DNA of 64,000 bases. It comes from Stappia sp. 28M-7 (GTDB lineage Bacteria > Pseudomonadota > Alphaproteobacteria > Rhizobiales > Stappiaceae). Below the pieces are notes generated by a model, which saw nothing but the letters and a program-made list of their open reading frames with translations, did no database searches and was not told where the DNA came from. Of the stretch, positions 41,717-51,050 are shown in pieces (the first letter of the stretch is position 1; each line of letters begins with the position of its first letter). A program made the translations under genes and the position numbers. Location: assembly GCF_014252955.1 (NCBI RefSeq), contig NZ_JACMIA010000002.1:62001-126000 (forward strand), in the 5' to 3' direction.

Positions 41717-42052
41717 AGGTTCCCATCTGCCCGAGGGTTGCGGCCAATGCCATCCATCGGCCAGGATGGTCGCGCCCTACCCTCGAAGCCGCTTGATGCT
41801 CCTGCCGCGCGGATTTCCCTGCGTCGTGTCGTCATATTTCGCCCACGCAAGAAACTTAACAATATTCAGTTAGCGGTATCGTGCAGATTGACATTGCCAA
41901 CGTCAACGGAAAATGAATGTCATTAAGTAAAGTGTCCGCCAGCAACCCGCCAGCAGGAGAGCGGCAAGTGTGCCAACCAACGCGATGACACCGTGTTGCG
42001 TGATAAGCGAACTGACGCTGAGGAATGTCAGACCCAGCCGGGGACGGCACTG
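41717..42052. promoter_or_regulatory. Divergent LysR/TetR control region with inverted repeat
   Basis: An inverted repeat TGACATT (41889-41895) and AATGTCA (41916-41922), with perfect 7-bp arms and 20 bases between, overlaps a consensus-like -35 box TTGACA (41888-41893). No good -10 follows at 16-18 bases. The repeat could serve as an operator for the adjacent TetR protein. Nothing else was recognised in this 336-base gap. Confidence 0.35.
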
Positions 42053-42673
42053 ATGCCCCGCCCGAAAAAGGATGCGGCCCTCGACATTTCCCGGAAAGCA
42101 GTCGAGGAGACCATCCGGCTTCTCGGTGAGCGGGAGGATTTCGACGTACCACTGGCGGCTGTCGCCGAGGCGGTCGGCTGTACCGCGCCCGCTCTCTACG
42201 GGCATTTCCGCAACAAGGACGCGTTGCTGCGTGCAGTCCACGATGCAGGTTTCAGGCGGCTCTACGAAGAGAAGCTCGCGCTTTCAAAACGGCTGCGCTC
42301 CGATCCCATGGCGTATCTGCGTGAAGGCACCCGTGCCTATGTACAGTTCGCCTTCGACAATCCGACCCTCTATCGCCTGATGTTTTCCCCTCCGTCGAGC
42401 GTCGCTGCCGAACATGGACCACTGTCGACCGATGCGGGACGGTCGGTCTTGGAGCTGGCAGCGAAGGCGATCCGAGCGTGCCAGGGACAAGGCTTTCTGC
42501 GAGGAATGGACCCAAGCCGGTATGCTTTCACATATTGGGCGGCCGTTCACGGTGCCGTTTCGCTCGCGCTGCAAAACCGCGCTCCGGATGAAAATATCCG
42601 GCAGGACGCTGCGCTCGTGGTGGTCGATACTCTCCTGGAGATCATCGCGGCCACTGCTCCTGATCGCAGGTAG
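42053..42673 (+). CDS. TetR/AcrR-family transcriptional regulator
   Basis: 206 residues starting MPRPKKDAALDISRKAVEETIRLL. The helix-turn-helix is VPLAAVAEAVGCTAPALYGHFRNKDALL, followed by a WHG-type TetR C-terminal domain (PMAYLREGTRAYVQFAFDNPTLYRLMF). The ATG at 42053 is favoured over an earlier in-frame ATG at 41993 because TetR similarity starts there. It ends six bases before the DUF2274 gene, which lies on the other strand. It may regulate itself and LysR. Confidence 0.85.
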   Translation: MPRPKKDAALDISRKAVEETIRLLGEREDFDVPLAAVAEAVGCTAPALYGHFRNKDALLRAVHDAGFRRLYEEKLALSKRLRSDPMAYLREGTRAYVQFAFDNPTLYRLMFSPPSSVAAEHGPLSTDAGRSVLELAAKAIRACQGQGFLRGMDPSRYAFTYWAAVHGAVSLALQNRAPDENIRQDAALVVVDTLLEIIAATAPDRR

Positions 42674-42679
42674 TCCCTG

Positions 42680-42913
42680 TCATAGTCGGCCGCCTGACCT
42701 GCTCCGCTTCTCCTTCGCGAAACCCCGGTCTGTGGCGATGAACCGCTCGAGCATCGGCACGATCAACTTGACCGGGTCCGTAGCGGGCTGACCGGACTCG
42801 CGCGCCAGGACCTCGGCATAGGCGACGAGATCGCGATGGAGCGGTCCGGGCAGCTCCACTGTCACCTTGACCGGTCTGTCCTCGACGATGGGTCCGAGTT
42901 TCAGCTTCGCCAT
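42680..42913 (-). CDS. DUF2274 family protein (right copy)
   Basis: 77 residues starting MAKLKLGPIVEDRPVKVTVELP, with HRDLVAYAEVLARESGQ and VKLIVPMLERFIATDRGFAK as in the left copy at 6557-6817. It starts two bases after the trbI stop and ends the trb operon. An upstream in-frame extension falls within trbI and is not used here. Function unknown. Confidence 0.85.
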   Translation of the reverse strand: MAKLKLGPIVEDRPVKVTVELPGPLHRDLVAYAEVLARESGQPATDPVKLIVPMLERFIATDRGFAKEKRSRSGGRL

Positions 42914-42915
42914 GG

Positions 42916-44073
42916 TCAACTCCTGTAAGGTTCGAGAACGAGGTCGCGAGTGACGATCACCCTGACCGGGAAGCCCGGCCGGACGGTGAGCGTCGGCGCA
43001 ACCTGCAATTGGCGCTGGATGATCTGCTGGCCGGCCTGATTGATGGTGTCCTGTGCCCCATCGCGGATGGCGCGGATCAGGCGATCCTCGTCGCTGCTGG
43101 CGAGCTCCGTCCCCACCGCAAGCAGGGTCGATAACCCCGCTGCCTTCATCAGATCCCACCAGTGGTAGTCGACGCCATCTTCAAGACCGGCATAGCCGCT
43201 GGCGTCCGCTCCGGGCTGACGTTCCAGCACGATGGAGCGGCCATTGGGCAGGATCAGACGGTTCCAGACGAGCAGGACGCGTCGCTGGCCAAAGGTCACG
43301 CCGGCATCGTATTGCCCGATAATGCGGGTGCCTTGCGGTATGAGGAGCAGGCTCCCGGTCGGGCTGTCATAGACGTTCTCCGTGACCTGGGCGGTGATCT
43401 GTCCGGGCAGATCGGAACGGATGCCGGTGATCATCGCGGCCGGGATCACCGCCCCCGCCTGAAGGATGTAGGGCGACGGCGGCGCCACGATGCGATCGAG
43501 CGCAACGGTCTGGCGGTCCACAGGGCCGTTAAGGAAAGCCGTGTGCCGATCCTGTCCGGCCGTCGCGCCGGTTTGCGAGCCAAGGCCGAGACCGGCCAGA
43601 CCTGGACCTCCGGTAGTAGTTGCTGTGCCTGGAGCGGTCTGGAAGAAAACGCGGCTGAGGCGCGCCGCTTCTTCCTCCGCAAGCCGGCGCTGCTCCTCCG
43701 GGTCGACGGCCGGCGCCGTCACGGCAGGCGGTGCGACCGGCTGCCCCCGGTTTTGCGCATCGAGGATCGGGCCGCCGAGATCGCCCGGCAAAGGAGGTCC
43801 AAGGACCGGGCCGGTATAGTCCCTCGGCAGACCGGACAGGCCATCGGCCGTCGGCCGGTTCTCGGTTGAATAGAGCTCGTCGCCGCCCTGCCCCGCGTCC
43901 CGGGTCTGGAGCGCATAGATGAGCGCTCCGCCGATCCCGAGCAATGCAACGGCGCCGACACCAGCCAGCATCTTGCGGGAAAGCCGCGTCACGCGCGGCG
44001 GATCTGCGCGCAAGCGCATGGGTGCGGCCGTTGCCGCGCTCGTGGTTGTTGTGGTGGTTGCTTCCTCGGTCAT
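42916..44073 (-). CDS. trbI: TrbI, VirB10-like channel protein
   Basis: 385 residues. A short cytoplasmic N-terminus is followed by a transmembrane helix (LAGVGAVALLGIGGALIYAL, about 35-54), a proline-rich periplasmic region (about 60-150), and the C-terminal VirB10 domain with ITGIRSDLPGQITAQVTENVYDSP. It spans the envelope and links inner-membrane energy to the outer-membrane pore. The start overlaps the trbG stop (ATGA). Complete, in contrast to the remnant at 5913-6557. Confidence 0.93.
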   Translation of the reverse strand: MTEEATTTTTTSAATAAPMRLRADPPRVTRLSRKMLAGVGAVALLGIGGALIYALQTRDAGQGGDELYSTENRPTADGLSGLPRDYTGPVLGPPLPGDLGGPILDAQNRGQPVAPPAVTAPAVDPEEQRRLAEEEAARLSRVFFQTAPGTATTTGGPGLAGLGLGSQTGATAGQDRHTAFLNGPVDRQTVALDRIVAPPSPYILQAGAVIPAAMITGIRSDLPGQITAQVTENVYDSPTGSLLLIPQGTRIIGQYDAGVTFGQRRVLLVWNRLILPNGRSIVLERQPGADASGYAGLEDGVDYHWWDLMKAAGLSTLLAVGTELASSDEDRLIRAIRDGAQDTINQAGQQIIQRQLQVAPTLTVRPGFPVRVIVTRDLVLEPYRS

Positions 44074-45086
44074 GATGGGGCGCCTCCGGTCTCGCGGGCC
44101 GGCTGGGCGGCGGCCTGCCGCTGTTCGATCCGGACGATCCGGACAGTCTGTTGGCGCTCGCCACTTCCAAGGCGAAGCTCGGCTGCACCGAACAGGCGGT
44201 CGACGATCAGGATGTTCTGGTGGATTCGGCTGTTGACGATCTGCGGCTCGCCATCCGAGCCGAGCACGAAGATCGGCGGCATCTCGCCCTGGACGATACC
44301 GCGCGGGAAAACGACATAGACGCGCCGGCCATCATCGAAGACCGAGATCGGCCGCCAGGGCGGGCTGTCGCCGGTCAGGCCGTAGCGATAGTTGCGCGAG
44401 GCCTCGGCCGGGATGACGGGCGCAGCCGGGACCGACTGACGCTGCCCCGCCGGCGGCGCGGGATAGGCCCAAGCGACGGCAGGCATGTAGAGTTCCTCGC
44501 GGGCACGAAGCTCGATCATGTAGATGCGGCGATCGGTGGTGATGACCAGGTTCGTCGAGATGTCCGGCCGCGTCGGCTTCACCAGCACATGAACACGCCG
44601 GTGCGCACCGCTTCCGCTCTCGGTATCACCGATGATCCATCGTGCGGTATCGCCCGCCGCAATCGGCCCGGCGCCAGTCAGGCCCTCACCTGGCTCCAGG
44701 GCGATATTGGTGATCTGCCCCGGCGCCGCATAGACCTGATAGAGGGCGCCCTCGGACCACGGGTAAATCTGGATGGCGTTGTAATAGCCCTCGCGGCGCG
44801 GTTCGACGCGGGCGGCGGCATTGGCGTTCTCCACCCGTCCCGCCGGCGTGCCTGCGGCTGCACCGCCCCGCGCCACGTTCCAGGAGGGAGGCGTGTGCAG
44901 CGGACGCGGCCGCTCATCTGTGACAGGTGCCGGTACGTCGGGCAGCGGCGGGACATCGGCATCGTAGCTGAACTGAGGAACCCTATTGGTGGCACATCCA
45001 GCCAGCGCCGTCGCGGCCAGCAAGGCCAGGATCGCGGGTTTGCGGAAAGCCGGAAAGCCGGACTTACGGATCGGCGTGCGGGTCAT
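44070..45086 (-). CDS. trbG: TrbG, VirB9-like outer-membrane lipoprotein
   Basis: 338 residues. N-terminal signal with a lipobox (LAATALAGCATN), then a proline-rich linker and a VirB9/TrbG beta-sandwich with AIQIYPWSEGALYQVY and DGRRVYVVFP. It forms the outer ring of the mating channel with TrbI and TrbH-type lipoproteins. No separate trbH is present, as in many alphaproteobacterial versions, and the lipid anchor here may replace it. Overlaps trbF and trbI by ATGA. Confidence 0.92.
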   Translation of the reverse strand: MTRTPIRKSGFPAFRKPAILALLAATALAGCATNRVPQFSYDADVPPLPDVPAPVTDERPRPLHTPPSWNVARGGAAAGTPAGRVENANAAARVEPRREGYYNAIQIYPWSEGALYQVYAAPGQITNIALEPGEGLTGAGPIAAGDTARWIIGDTESGSGAHRRVHVLVKPTRPDISTNLVITTDRRIYMIELRAREELYMPAVAWAYPAPPAGQRQSVPAAPVIPAEASRNYRYGLTGDSPPWRPISVFDDGRRVYVVFPRGIVQGEMPPIFVLGSDGEPQIVNSRIHQNILIVDRLFGAAELRLGSGERQQTVRIVRIEQRQAAAQPARETGGAPS

Positions 45087-45772
45087 TGGCTCATCTCCCG
45101 CGACCAGTTGATGGCGTTTACGTAGATTCCGAGCGGATTGGCACGCAGCCGTTCGGCATCGCGCGGCGTCTGGATCACGATGGTCAGGATCGCGGTCCAG
45201 CGCTCGGTGGTGGAGAGTTGGCCGTTCTCGTATTGGCGTTCGGTCCAGGCAACGCGGAAGGAATCCGGTGACGCCCGGATCACCGAGGAGACCTCAACCG
45301 CCACCTGCTGGCGACCAACGCGAGTGAAGGGGTCATTCGCACGGGCATAGTCGTTGAGCGCCGCCGCTCCCCGGTCGGTCGTCCATTCATAGGCGCGCAG
45401 CCAATTCTGGCGGACAATGATTGCGTCTGCCGGAATGGCCCGCACCTGCTCAATGAAGCGGCCGAGATGCCATGCGATCTGCGGGTCTGTCGGGCGATAA
45501 TCCGCGGTTGCGGGCGCTACGGTCTGCGCCTGACCGAGATTGTCCACCTGCACCACCCAGGGCACGATCGTCCCCTGCGCCGACTGCCAGACCAGGGCGG
45601 CGGCGAAGCCGGCCGAGAGGACCAGCGAGCCGAAGGCCATGTAGCGCCAGTTCCTTGCCTGAACGCGAGCCGAGCCGATGCGCTCGTCCCAGACCTGCGC
45701 GGCCTTCTGGTAAGGGGTCTCGGGTTCGGGTGTTTTGCCGTAATGTGTCGATGATCGTTTGAACAGATTCAT
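45083..45772 (-). CDS. trbF: TrbF, VirB8-like inner-membrane protein
   Basis: 229 residues. Cytoplasmic N-terminus, a transmembrane helix (YMAFGSLVLSAGFAAALVWQ, about 44-63), then a periplasmic VirB8-like fold (WHLGRFIEQVRAIPADAIIVRQNW). VirB8-type proteins assemble the inner-membrane platform. Starts within the trbL stop (ATGA). The C-terminus LGIYVNAINWSREM is characteristic of TrbF. Confidence 0.92.
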   Translation of the reverse strand: MNLFKRSSTHYGKTPEPETPYQKAAQVWDERIGSARVQARNWRYMAFGSLVLSAGFAAALVWQSAQGTIVPWVVQVDNLGQAQTVAPATADYRPTDPQIAWHLGRFIEQVRAIPADAIIVRQNWLRAYEWTTDRGAAALNDYARANDPFTRVGRQQVAVEVSSVIRASPDSFRVAWTERQYENGQLSTTERWTAILTIVIQTPRDAERLRANPLGIYVNAINWSREMSQ

Positions 45773-47121
45773 GAGCGGTCGCTTTCAGAAAGATTGACGG
45801 AAGAGCCGGAGCCGTGGCTGTCGCCGGAGCGCACGGCATGGCCCGCCATGGTCGTGCCGTGGCCAAGCGCCTGTCGGCGCTGCATCTGCTGCGCCCATGC
45901 CGGTGGACCGCCAGCGGAGGCCGAGGCCGATGCGGCGGCGGCATCGCCTGCGCCGCCGACGGTGCCCATGGAAGATGACCCGCCTGTCGCGCCGAACCCG
46001 GCGCGAACACCATCTGAGAAACTGGACCTGACGCTCTCGTTTGCCCTGGAAGCGGCGCGTTTCAGCGGCGAGGCGGCGGCGGAACCGGCTGCCCGGGCGA
46101 CACCTCCAAGACCGGAGACGACACCTGCCGCACCGGACTGGCCCAGCGATCCGACGCTATAGGCGGCTGTGGCGCCTCCCGCGGCGGTCGCGCCACCACG
46201 GACGGCCGCGGCTCCTCCCGACAGGGCGGCCGCGCCTCCCCTTGCGGCCATGCCTGCGGCGGCGCCTCCCGCCAGCACCATGCCACCGGCGGCAAGGCCG
46301 GTGCCGACAGCCGAGCCGGCGCCGAGCTGCGGCCCGCCCGAGACAAGGCCCGAGGCGATACCGGGGCCGAAGATGCCGAGACCGAGAAGCGAGAGCGCGG
46401 CCAGCACGATCGCCATGGCATCGTCGATGGTAGGTGTCGCGCCGCCGAAACCGGCGGTGAACCGGGAAAACAGCGTCGAGCCGATGCCGATGATGACGGC
46501 GAGGACGAGCACCTTGATGCCGGAGGAGACGACGTTGCCGAGCACACGCTCGGCCATGAAGGCGGTCTTGCCGAACAGGCCGAAGGGAATGAGGACGAAC
46601 CCGGCAAGCGTCGTCAGCTTGAACTCGATCAGCGTGACGAAGAGCTGGATCGCAAGAATGAAGAAGGCGAGCAGCACCAGCGCCCAGGCGAACAGCAGGC
46701 AGGCGATCTGGATGAAGTTCTCGAAGAAGGAAACGAAACCCATCAGATCCGAGATCGCATCGAGCAGCGGTCGGCCTGCATCGAGGCCGGTTTGTGCGAC
46801 GCGGCCGGGGCGCATCAGATCGGCCGCGGAAAAGCTCGTGCCCGAGGCCTGCAGGCCGAGACCCGCAAAGCTGTCGAAAACGATCTTCGCGAGATTGTTC
46901 CAATTGCCGATCAGGTAGGCGAAGACACCAACGAAGAGGGTCTTCTTCACCAGCCTGGCGATGATGTCGTCGTCGGCACCCCAGCTCCAGAACAGAGCCG
47001 CGAGCGTCACATCGATGACGATCAGGGTGGTAGCGATGAAGGCGACTTCGCCGCCGAGCAACCCGAAGCCGCTGTCGATATAGCTCGTGAAGACGCCGAG
47101 AAAATCGTCGATGACCCCCAT
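45769..47121 (-). CDS. trbL: TrbL, VirB6-like polytopic protein
   Basis: 450 residues from the ATG at 47121 (a GTG start at 47130 is also possible). About five or six hydrophobic segments in residues 25-270 are followed by a low-complexity Ala/Gly-rich tail (GGAAAGMAARGGAAAL) and a Ser/Gly-rich C-terminus. VirB6/TrbL proteins form the inner-membrane DNA conduit. The upstream small gene stops three bases before the GTG. Strong compositional bias in the tail is usual for TrbL. Confidence 0.9.
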   Translation of the reverse strand: MGVIDDFLGVFTSYIDSGFGLLGGEVAFIATTLIVIDVTLAALFWSWGADDDIIARLVKKTLFVGVFAYLIGNWNNLAKIVFDSFAGLGLQASGTSFSAADLMRPGRVAQTGLDAGRPLLDAISDLMGFVSFFENFIQIACLLFAWALVLLAFFILAIQLFVTLIEFKLTTLAGFVLIPFGLFGKTAFMAERVLGNVVSSGIKVLVLAVIIGIGSTLFSRFTAGFGGATPTIDDAMAIVLAALSLLGLGIFGPGIASGLVSGGPQLGAGSAVGTGLAAGGMVLAGGAAAGMAARGGAAALSGGAAAVRGGATAAGGATAAYSVGSLGQSGAAGVVSGLGGVARAAGSAAASPLKRAASRANESVRSSFSDGVRAGFGATGGSSSMGTVGGAGDAAAASASASAGGPPAWAQQMQRRQALGHGTTMAGHAVRSGDSHGSGSSVNLSESDRS

Positions 47122-47133
47122 CCCGCCCACGGC

Positions 47134-47421
47134 TCATCGCTCCCCTTCGACTGCCGGGGCGGCGGGCGCCGGAGAGCGACCAAGGAAGCGGTCGCGGGAC
47201 TTTGCCCAGGCCGAAAGGCACTCGGCATCGCTGGTGGCGGCTTCTCCGAGCCGCTGGCATCGCCGAAGCGTCAGGCGCAGAGGATCCGGTTCGGGCTGGA
47301 GCTCCGGCGCGGACCTCACCCGCGCCGGTTCCTCTTCCCGGGTCATCTCGATCACCGTGGCGGTGATCGCTATGGCGATGAATATGATCGCCCCGATCCG
47401 GGCCAGCATTTTCCCATCCAT
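47134..47421 (-). CDS. TrbK-like small exclusion protein
   Basis: 95 residues. One transmembrane helix (ARIGAIIFIAIAITATVIEM), a proline-rich region, then LRRCQRLGEAATSDAECLSAWAKSRDRFLG, with two cysteines. The size, position between trbJ and trbL, and the CxxLGxAAxxDxxC motif fit the TrbK-alternative family of entry-exclusion proteins. It may block transfer between cells already carrying the element. That function is inferred from position. Confidence 0.75.
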   Translation of the reverse strand: MDGKMLARIGAIIFIAIAITATVIEMTREEEPARVRSAPELQPEPDPLRLTLRRCQRLGEAATSDAECLSAWAKSRDRFLGRSPAPAAPAVEGER

Positions 47422-47438
47422 GGGACCCCCTCCCGGGA

Positions 47439-48218
47439 TCAGTTGCCGCTGTTGAACATCTGCGCGTTGCCCGGCTGATAGCCCGAGCCAGGTGTCAGAA
47501 AGCGCTCGCGCTGGATGCGGCCTTGTTCGGCGGCCGTCGCCCGGTCGGCCTCGAGCATGGCTGTGGCGCGGCCATTGGCGGAGATCACCGCGATGAGGTC
47601 CGAAAGCTGTTGGGATTGCAGTGCGAGAAGCTGGTTGCCCGCCTGCGTCGCTTGCAGCGCACCGACCGCATTTTGGCTCTGATCGACCAGCGCAGACATC
47701 GCGCTGCGATTGCTGTCGATATTGCCGACCACGCCGGCCTGCACGCGCATGGCGTCCTGCAACCCGCCAACGGTGTTTTCCCAGCGCGAACGGGCATCGG
47801 CGATCAGCTGTGCGTCGGTGGCCGAGATCGAGAGCTTGCCGTAGTCCTGCTGGAACATCCGGTCGATCTGCTGGACGTCGAAGGCGATGCTCTGGGCCTG
47901 GCTCAATAGCTGCTGGGTGCGCTGGATGTTTTGCTGAAGCTGCTGGAGCGAGGAAAACGGCAGGCTCGAGAGATTGCGGGCCTGGTTGATGAGCATCTGC
48001 GCTTCGTTCTGAAGCTGGGCGATCTGATTGTTGATCTGCTCCAGGGATCGGGCGGCTGTCAGCAGGTTTTCGGCATGATTGGTCGGATCATAGACGATGC
48101 GGCCGAACCCGCCGAAAAAGGCGTGTGCGGGTGTGGTGAGCACCGGCGCAAGCGGCGTCGCAAGCGCCAGGGCGAGCAGCGAGACACGCGTGAAACGGTG
48201 CAATTTGGGAAAGGTCAC
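47439..48218 (-). CDS. trbJ: TrbJ, VirB5-like periplasmic protein
   Basis: 259 residues. Sec signal peptide (LLALALATPLAPVLTTPAHA, cleavage after AHA at about residue 33), then long amphipathic helices (INNQIAQLQNEAQMLINQARNL, LQQNIQRTQQLLSQAQ). TrbJ localises to the pilus base and may assist entry exclusion. Its start overlaps the trbE stop (ATGA) and it is followed by trbK. Confidence 0.92.
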   Translation of the reverse strand: MTFPKLHRFTRVSLLALALATPLAPVLTTPAHAFFGGFGRIVYDPTNHAENLLTAARSLEQINNQIAQLQNEAQMLINQARNLSSLPFSSLQQLQQNIQRTQQLLSQAQSIAFDVQQIDRMFQQDYGKLSISATDAQLIADARSRWENTVGGLQDAMRVQAGVVGNIDSNRSAMSALVDQSQNAVGALQATQAGNQLLALQSQQLSDLIAVISANGRATAMLEADRATAAEQGRIQRERFLTPGSGYQPGNAQMFNSGN

Positions 48219-50758
48219 AAGTCGATCTCCTCTTGGCTGAACTCTTCATCGATTGAGAATTCGTCTTGGGGCCCGGCTTGGCTCGCGATGCCTGGTGCCG
48301 GCTCATCCTCCGGGTCCGAAGGCGGCCCCGGGACGAGATTGGTGAGGCGGGGGATCAGGTCGGCGGCCCAGTCCACGCCGCGATGGCGCAGCCAGACGGC
48401 GAGGAAGCTATCGGTCCCACGCTCGGCGTGGATGCGCTCGATGGCGGCCTGATCGGATTTGGAAGATGCGGCGCAGAGCGCGAGTCCGACCTCGCTCAAT
48501 CCCAGCTCGAACAGCCGGTTGCCGCGTCGCGACTGGCAATAATAGTCCCGCTTCGGGGTTGCCCGCGCGAGGATCTCGATCTGCCGGTCGTTGAGACCGA
48601 AGCGGCGATAGATGGCCGTGATCTGCGGCTCGATCGCGCGCTCGTTCGGCAGGAGCAACCGCGTCGGGCAGCTCTCGATGATGGCGGGCGCGATCGCGCT
48701 GCCATCAATGTCCGACAGGCTCTGCGTGGCGAAAATGACCGAGGCGTTCTTCTTGCGGAGCGTTTTCAGCCATTCGCGGAGTTGGCCGGAGAAGCCGTCA
48801 TCGTCGAGGGCGAGCCAGCCCTCGTCGATGATGAGCAGAGTCGGGCAGCCATCGAGCCGGTCGCCGATCCGATGGAACAGGTAGGACAGGACCGCAGGCG
48901 CCGCTCCCGTTCCGACAAGCCCCTCGATCTCGAATGCCTGTACGTCGGTGGAGCCGAGATGCTCGGTCTCGGCGTCAAGAAGACGGCCATAGGGACCGCC
49001 GACACAATAGGGTCGCAGTCCCTGTTTGAGGTCATTGGATTGCAGCAGCACGGCGAGGCCTGTGATGGTGCGTTCGCCGGGAGGCGCGGACGCCAGCGAG
49101 GACAGCGCCGTCCAGATGTGTTCCTTCACCTCCGGCGTGACGGCGACACCCTCGCGCGCCAGGATCGCGCCGATCCAGTCGGCAGCCCAGGAGCGCTCAT
49201 AGGCATCGTCGATGCGGGAGAGCGGTTGCAGCGACACCGAGGCATCCGACCCGTCGGTCAATCCGCCGCCCAGATCGTGCCAGTTCCCGCCCATGGCGAG
49301 TGCCGCGGCTCGGATGGAGCCGCCGAAGTCGAAGGCGAAGACCTGGGCTTTCGCGTAACGGCGGAACTGGAGCGCCATCAGCGCCAGCAACACCGATTTG
49401 CCCGCGCCGGTCGGGCCGACGACGAGCGTGTGGCCGACATCCCCGATATGGAGGGAAAGCCGGAACGGCGTACTTCCCTCGGTCTTGCCATAGAGCAAGG
49501 GGGGCGCACCGAGATGGTCGTTCCGTTCCGGCCCTGCCCACACAGCACTCAGGGGGATCATGTGGGCAAGATTGAGCGTCGAGATCGGCGGCTGCCGGAC
49601 ATTGGCATAGGCATGACCGGGCAGAGAGCCGAGCCAGGCATCGACCGCGTTGACGGTCTCGGCCATTGCCGTGAAATCGCGGCCCTGAACGACCTTCTCG
49701 GCGAGCCGCAGCTTTTCGTCGGCGATGCGCGGATCGGGATCCCAGACCGTGATCGTGGCCGTGACATAGGCCATGCCCGCCATGTCCTGCCCGAGCTCCT
49801 GCAGGGCCATATCGGCGTCGGCGGCCTTGTTGGACGCATCGGTGTCGACCAGCGCGGACTGCTCGTTGGTCATCACCTCCTTGACGATCGCGGCGATCGA
49901 CTTGCGCTTGGCGAACCATTGCCGACGGATTTTTGTGAGCAGCCTTGTCGCCGCGAGCTTGTCGAGGAGGATCGCCCGCGTGCTCCAGCGATAGGGAAAT
50001 GCCAGCCGGTTCATTTCATCCAGCAGGCCGGGCGTCGTGGCGGTGGGGAAGCCGATGATGGTGAGGACACGCAGATGCTGATCGCCGAGGCGCGGCTCCA
50101 GCCCGCCGATCAGCGGCTGGTCGGCAAGCAGCGCATCGAGATGCATCGGCACCTCCGGCACGCGCACGCGATGCCGGTTGGTGGAGATCGTCGAGTGGAG
50201 ATAGGTGAGCGTCTCTGGGTCATCGAGCCAACGGCATTCAGGCATGAAGCCGTCGAGCAGGGCCAGAACGCGGTCGGTCCGATCCACGAAGCCGCGCTGC
50301 AATTCCCAGGGGTTCACGCCCGATTGCTCGCGGCCCTCATAGAGCCAGGTCTCGGCACGCGCGGACTCCTCAGCCGGCGGCAGCCAAAGGAAGGTCAGGA
50401 AATAGCCCGACACGAAATGCGCGCCGGCCTCCTCGAATGCGGCCTTGCGCTCGGCGTCGACCAAGGCCGATGCCGGGTCGGGAAACAGGCTTTCGGGATA
50501 GGTCGCGGCCTCGCTGCGCTGAGCCTCGACAAAGATCGACCAGCCGGAGCCGAGACGACGGAGGGCATTGTTGATGCGGCCAGCCACGGCGACCAGTTCG
50601 GCGGCGACCGACGAATCCAAATCCGGCCCGCGAAACTTTGCCGTCCTCTGAAAGCTGCCATCCTTGTTCAGCACCACGCCGGATCCGGCCAATGCGGCCC
50701 AGGGCAAATAGTCGGCCAGGCGAGTGGCGGTGCGGCGGTATTCGGCCAGGTTCATCAT
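48215..50758 (-). CDS. trbE: TrbE, VirB4-like ATPase
   Basis: 847 residues from the first of two adjacent ATG codons (50758 or 50755). N-terminal domain of CagE/TrbE/VirB4 type (TATRLADYLPWAALAGSGVVLNKDG), Walker A VGPTGAGKSVLLALMALQF at about 450-470, Walker B CPTLLIIDEGWLALDDDGF followed by IFATQSLSDIDGS. It supplies ATP energy for pilus and channel assembly. A ten-base gap separates it from trbD, and it overlaps trbJ. The long upstream open frame is not used, as it runs through trbD. Confidence 0.94.
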   Translation of the reverse strand: MMNLAEYRRTATRLADYLPWAALAGSGVVLNKDGSFQRTAKFRGPDLDSSVAAELVAVAGRINNALRRLGSGWSIFVEAQRSEAATYPESLFPDPASALVDAERKAAFEEAGAHFVSGYFLTFLWLPPAEESARAETWLYEGREQSGVNPWELQRGFVDRTDRVLALLDGFMPECRWLDDPETLTYLHSTISTNRHRVRVPEVPMHLDALLADQPLIGGLEPRLGDQHLRVLTIIGFPTATTPGLLDEMNRLAFPYRWSTRAILLDKLAATRLLTKIRRQWFAKRKSIAAIVKEVMTNEQSALVDTDASNKAADADMALQELGQDMAGMAYVTATITVWDPDPRIADEKLRLAEKVVQGRDFTAMAETVNAVDAWLGSLPGHAYANVRQPPISTLNLAHMIPLSAVWAGPERNDHLGAPPLLYGKTEGSTPFRLSLHIGDVGHTLVVGPTGAGKSVLLALMALQFRRYAKAQVFAFDFGGSIRAAALAMGGNWHDLGGGLTDGSDASVSLQPLSRIDDAYERSWAADWIGAILAREGVAVTPEVKEHIWTALSSLASAPPGERTITGLAVLLQSNDLKQGLRPYCVGGPYGRLLDAETEHLGSTDVQAFEIEGLVGTGAAPAVLSYLFHRIGDRLDGCPTLLIIDEGWLALDDDGFSGQLREWLKTLRKKNASVIFATQSLSDIDGSAIAPAIIESCPTRLLLPNERAIEPQITAIYRRFGLNDRQIEILARATPKRDYYCQSRRGNRLFELGLSEVGLALCAASSKSDQAAIERIHAERGTDSFLAVWLRHRGVDWAADLIPRLTNLVPGPPSDPEDEPAPGIASQAGPQDEFSIDEEFSQEEIDL

Positions 50759-50768
50759 CGCCGGGCCC

Positions 50769-51050
50769 TCACACCGCCAGGAAAGCAGGGATGCGCAGAT
50801 GCCGGCGCCCGACTTCGACGAAGAGCGGGTCGCGCTTTGCCGCCCAGACGGCCACGAAATGTCCCACCGCCCAGATCGCCAGACCGACCAGCCAGAGGCG
50901 CAGGCCGAGGCCCACCGCCCCGGCGAGCGTTCCATTCAGGATCGCAATGGAACGGGGAGCGCCGCCCAGCAGGATGTGTTCGGTCAGCGCCCTGTGAACC
51001 GGGATGGTGAAGCCCGGCACGGCATCGAGCTGTTCGAGAACAGCCGCCAT
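50769..51050 (-). CDS. trbD: TrbD, VirB3-like membrane protein
   Basis: 93 residues. The start codon overlaps the trbC stop. VPGFTIPVHRALTEHILLGGAPRSIAI is the TrbD signature, and two hydrophobic segments follow (LAGAVGLGLRLWLVGLAIWAV). VirB3-like proteins work with VirB4 at the inner membrane. An upstream open extension through trbC exists in the same frame but encodes no recognisable protein. Confidence 0.92.
   Translation of the reverse strand: MAAVLEQLDAVPGFTIPVHRALTEHILLGGAPRSIAILNGTLAGAVGLGLRLWLVGLAIWAVGHFVAVWAAKRDPLFVEVGRRHLRIPAFLAV

Noticed and set aside
48266-51010. 914-codon plus-strand open frame opposite trbE
   Set aside because: trbE carries Walker motifs in the other strand; the frame is a GC-rich shadow.
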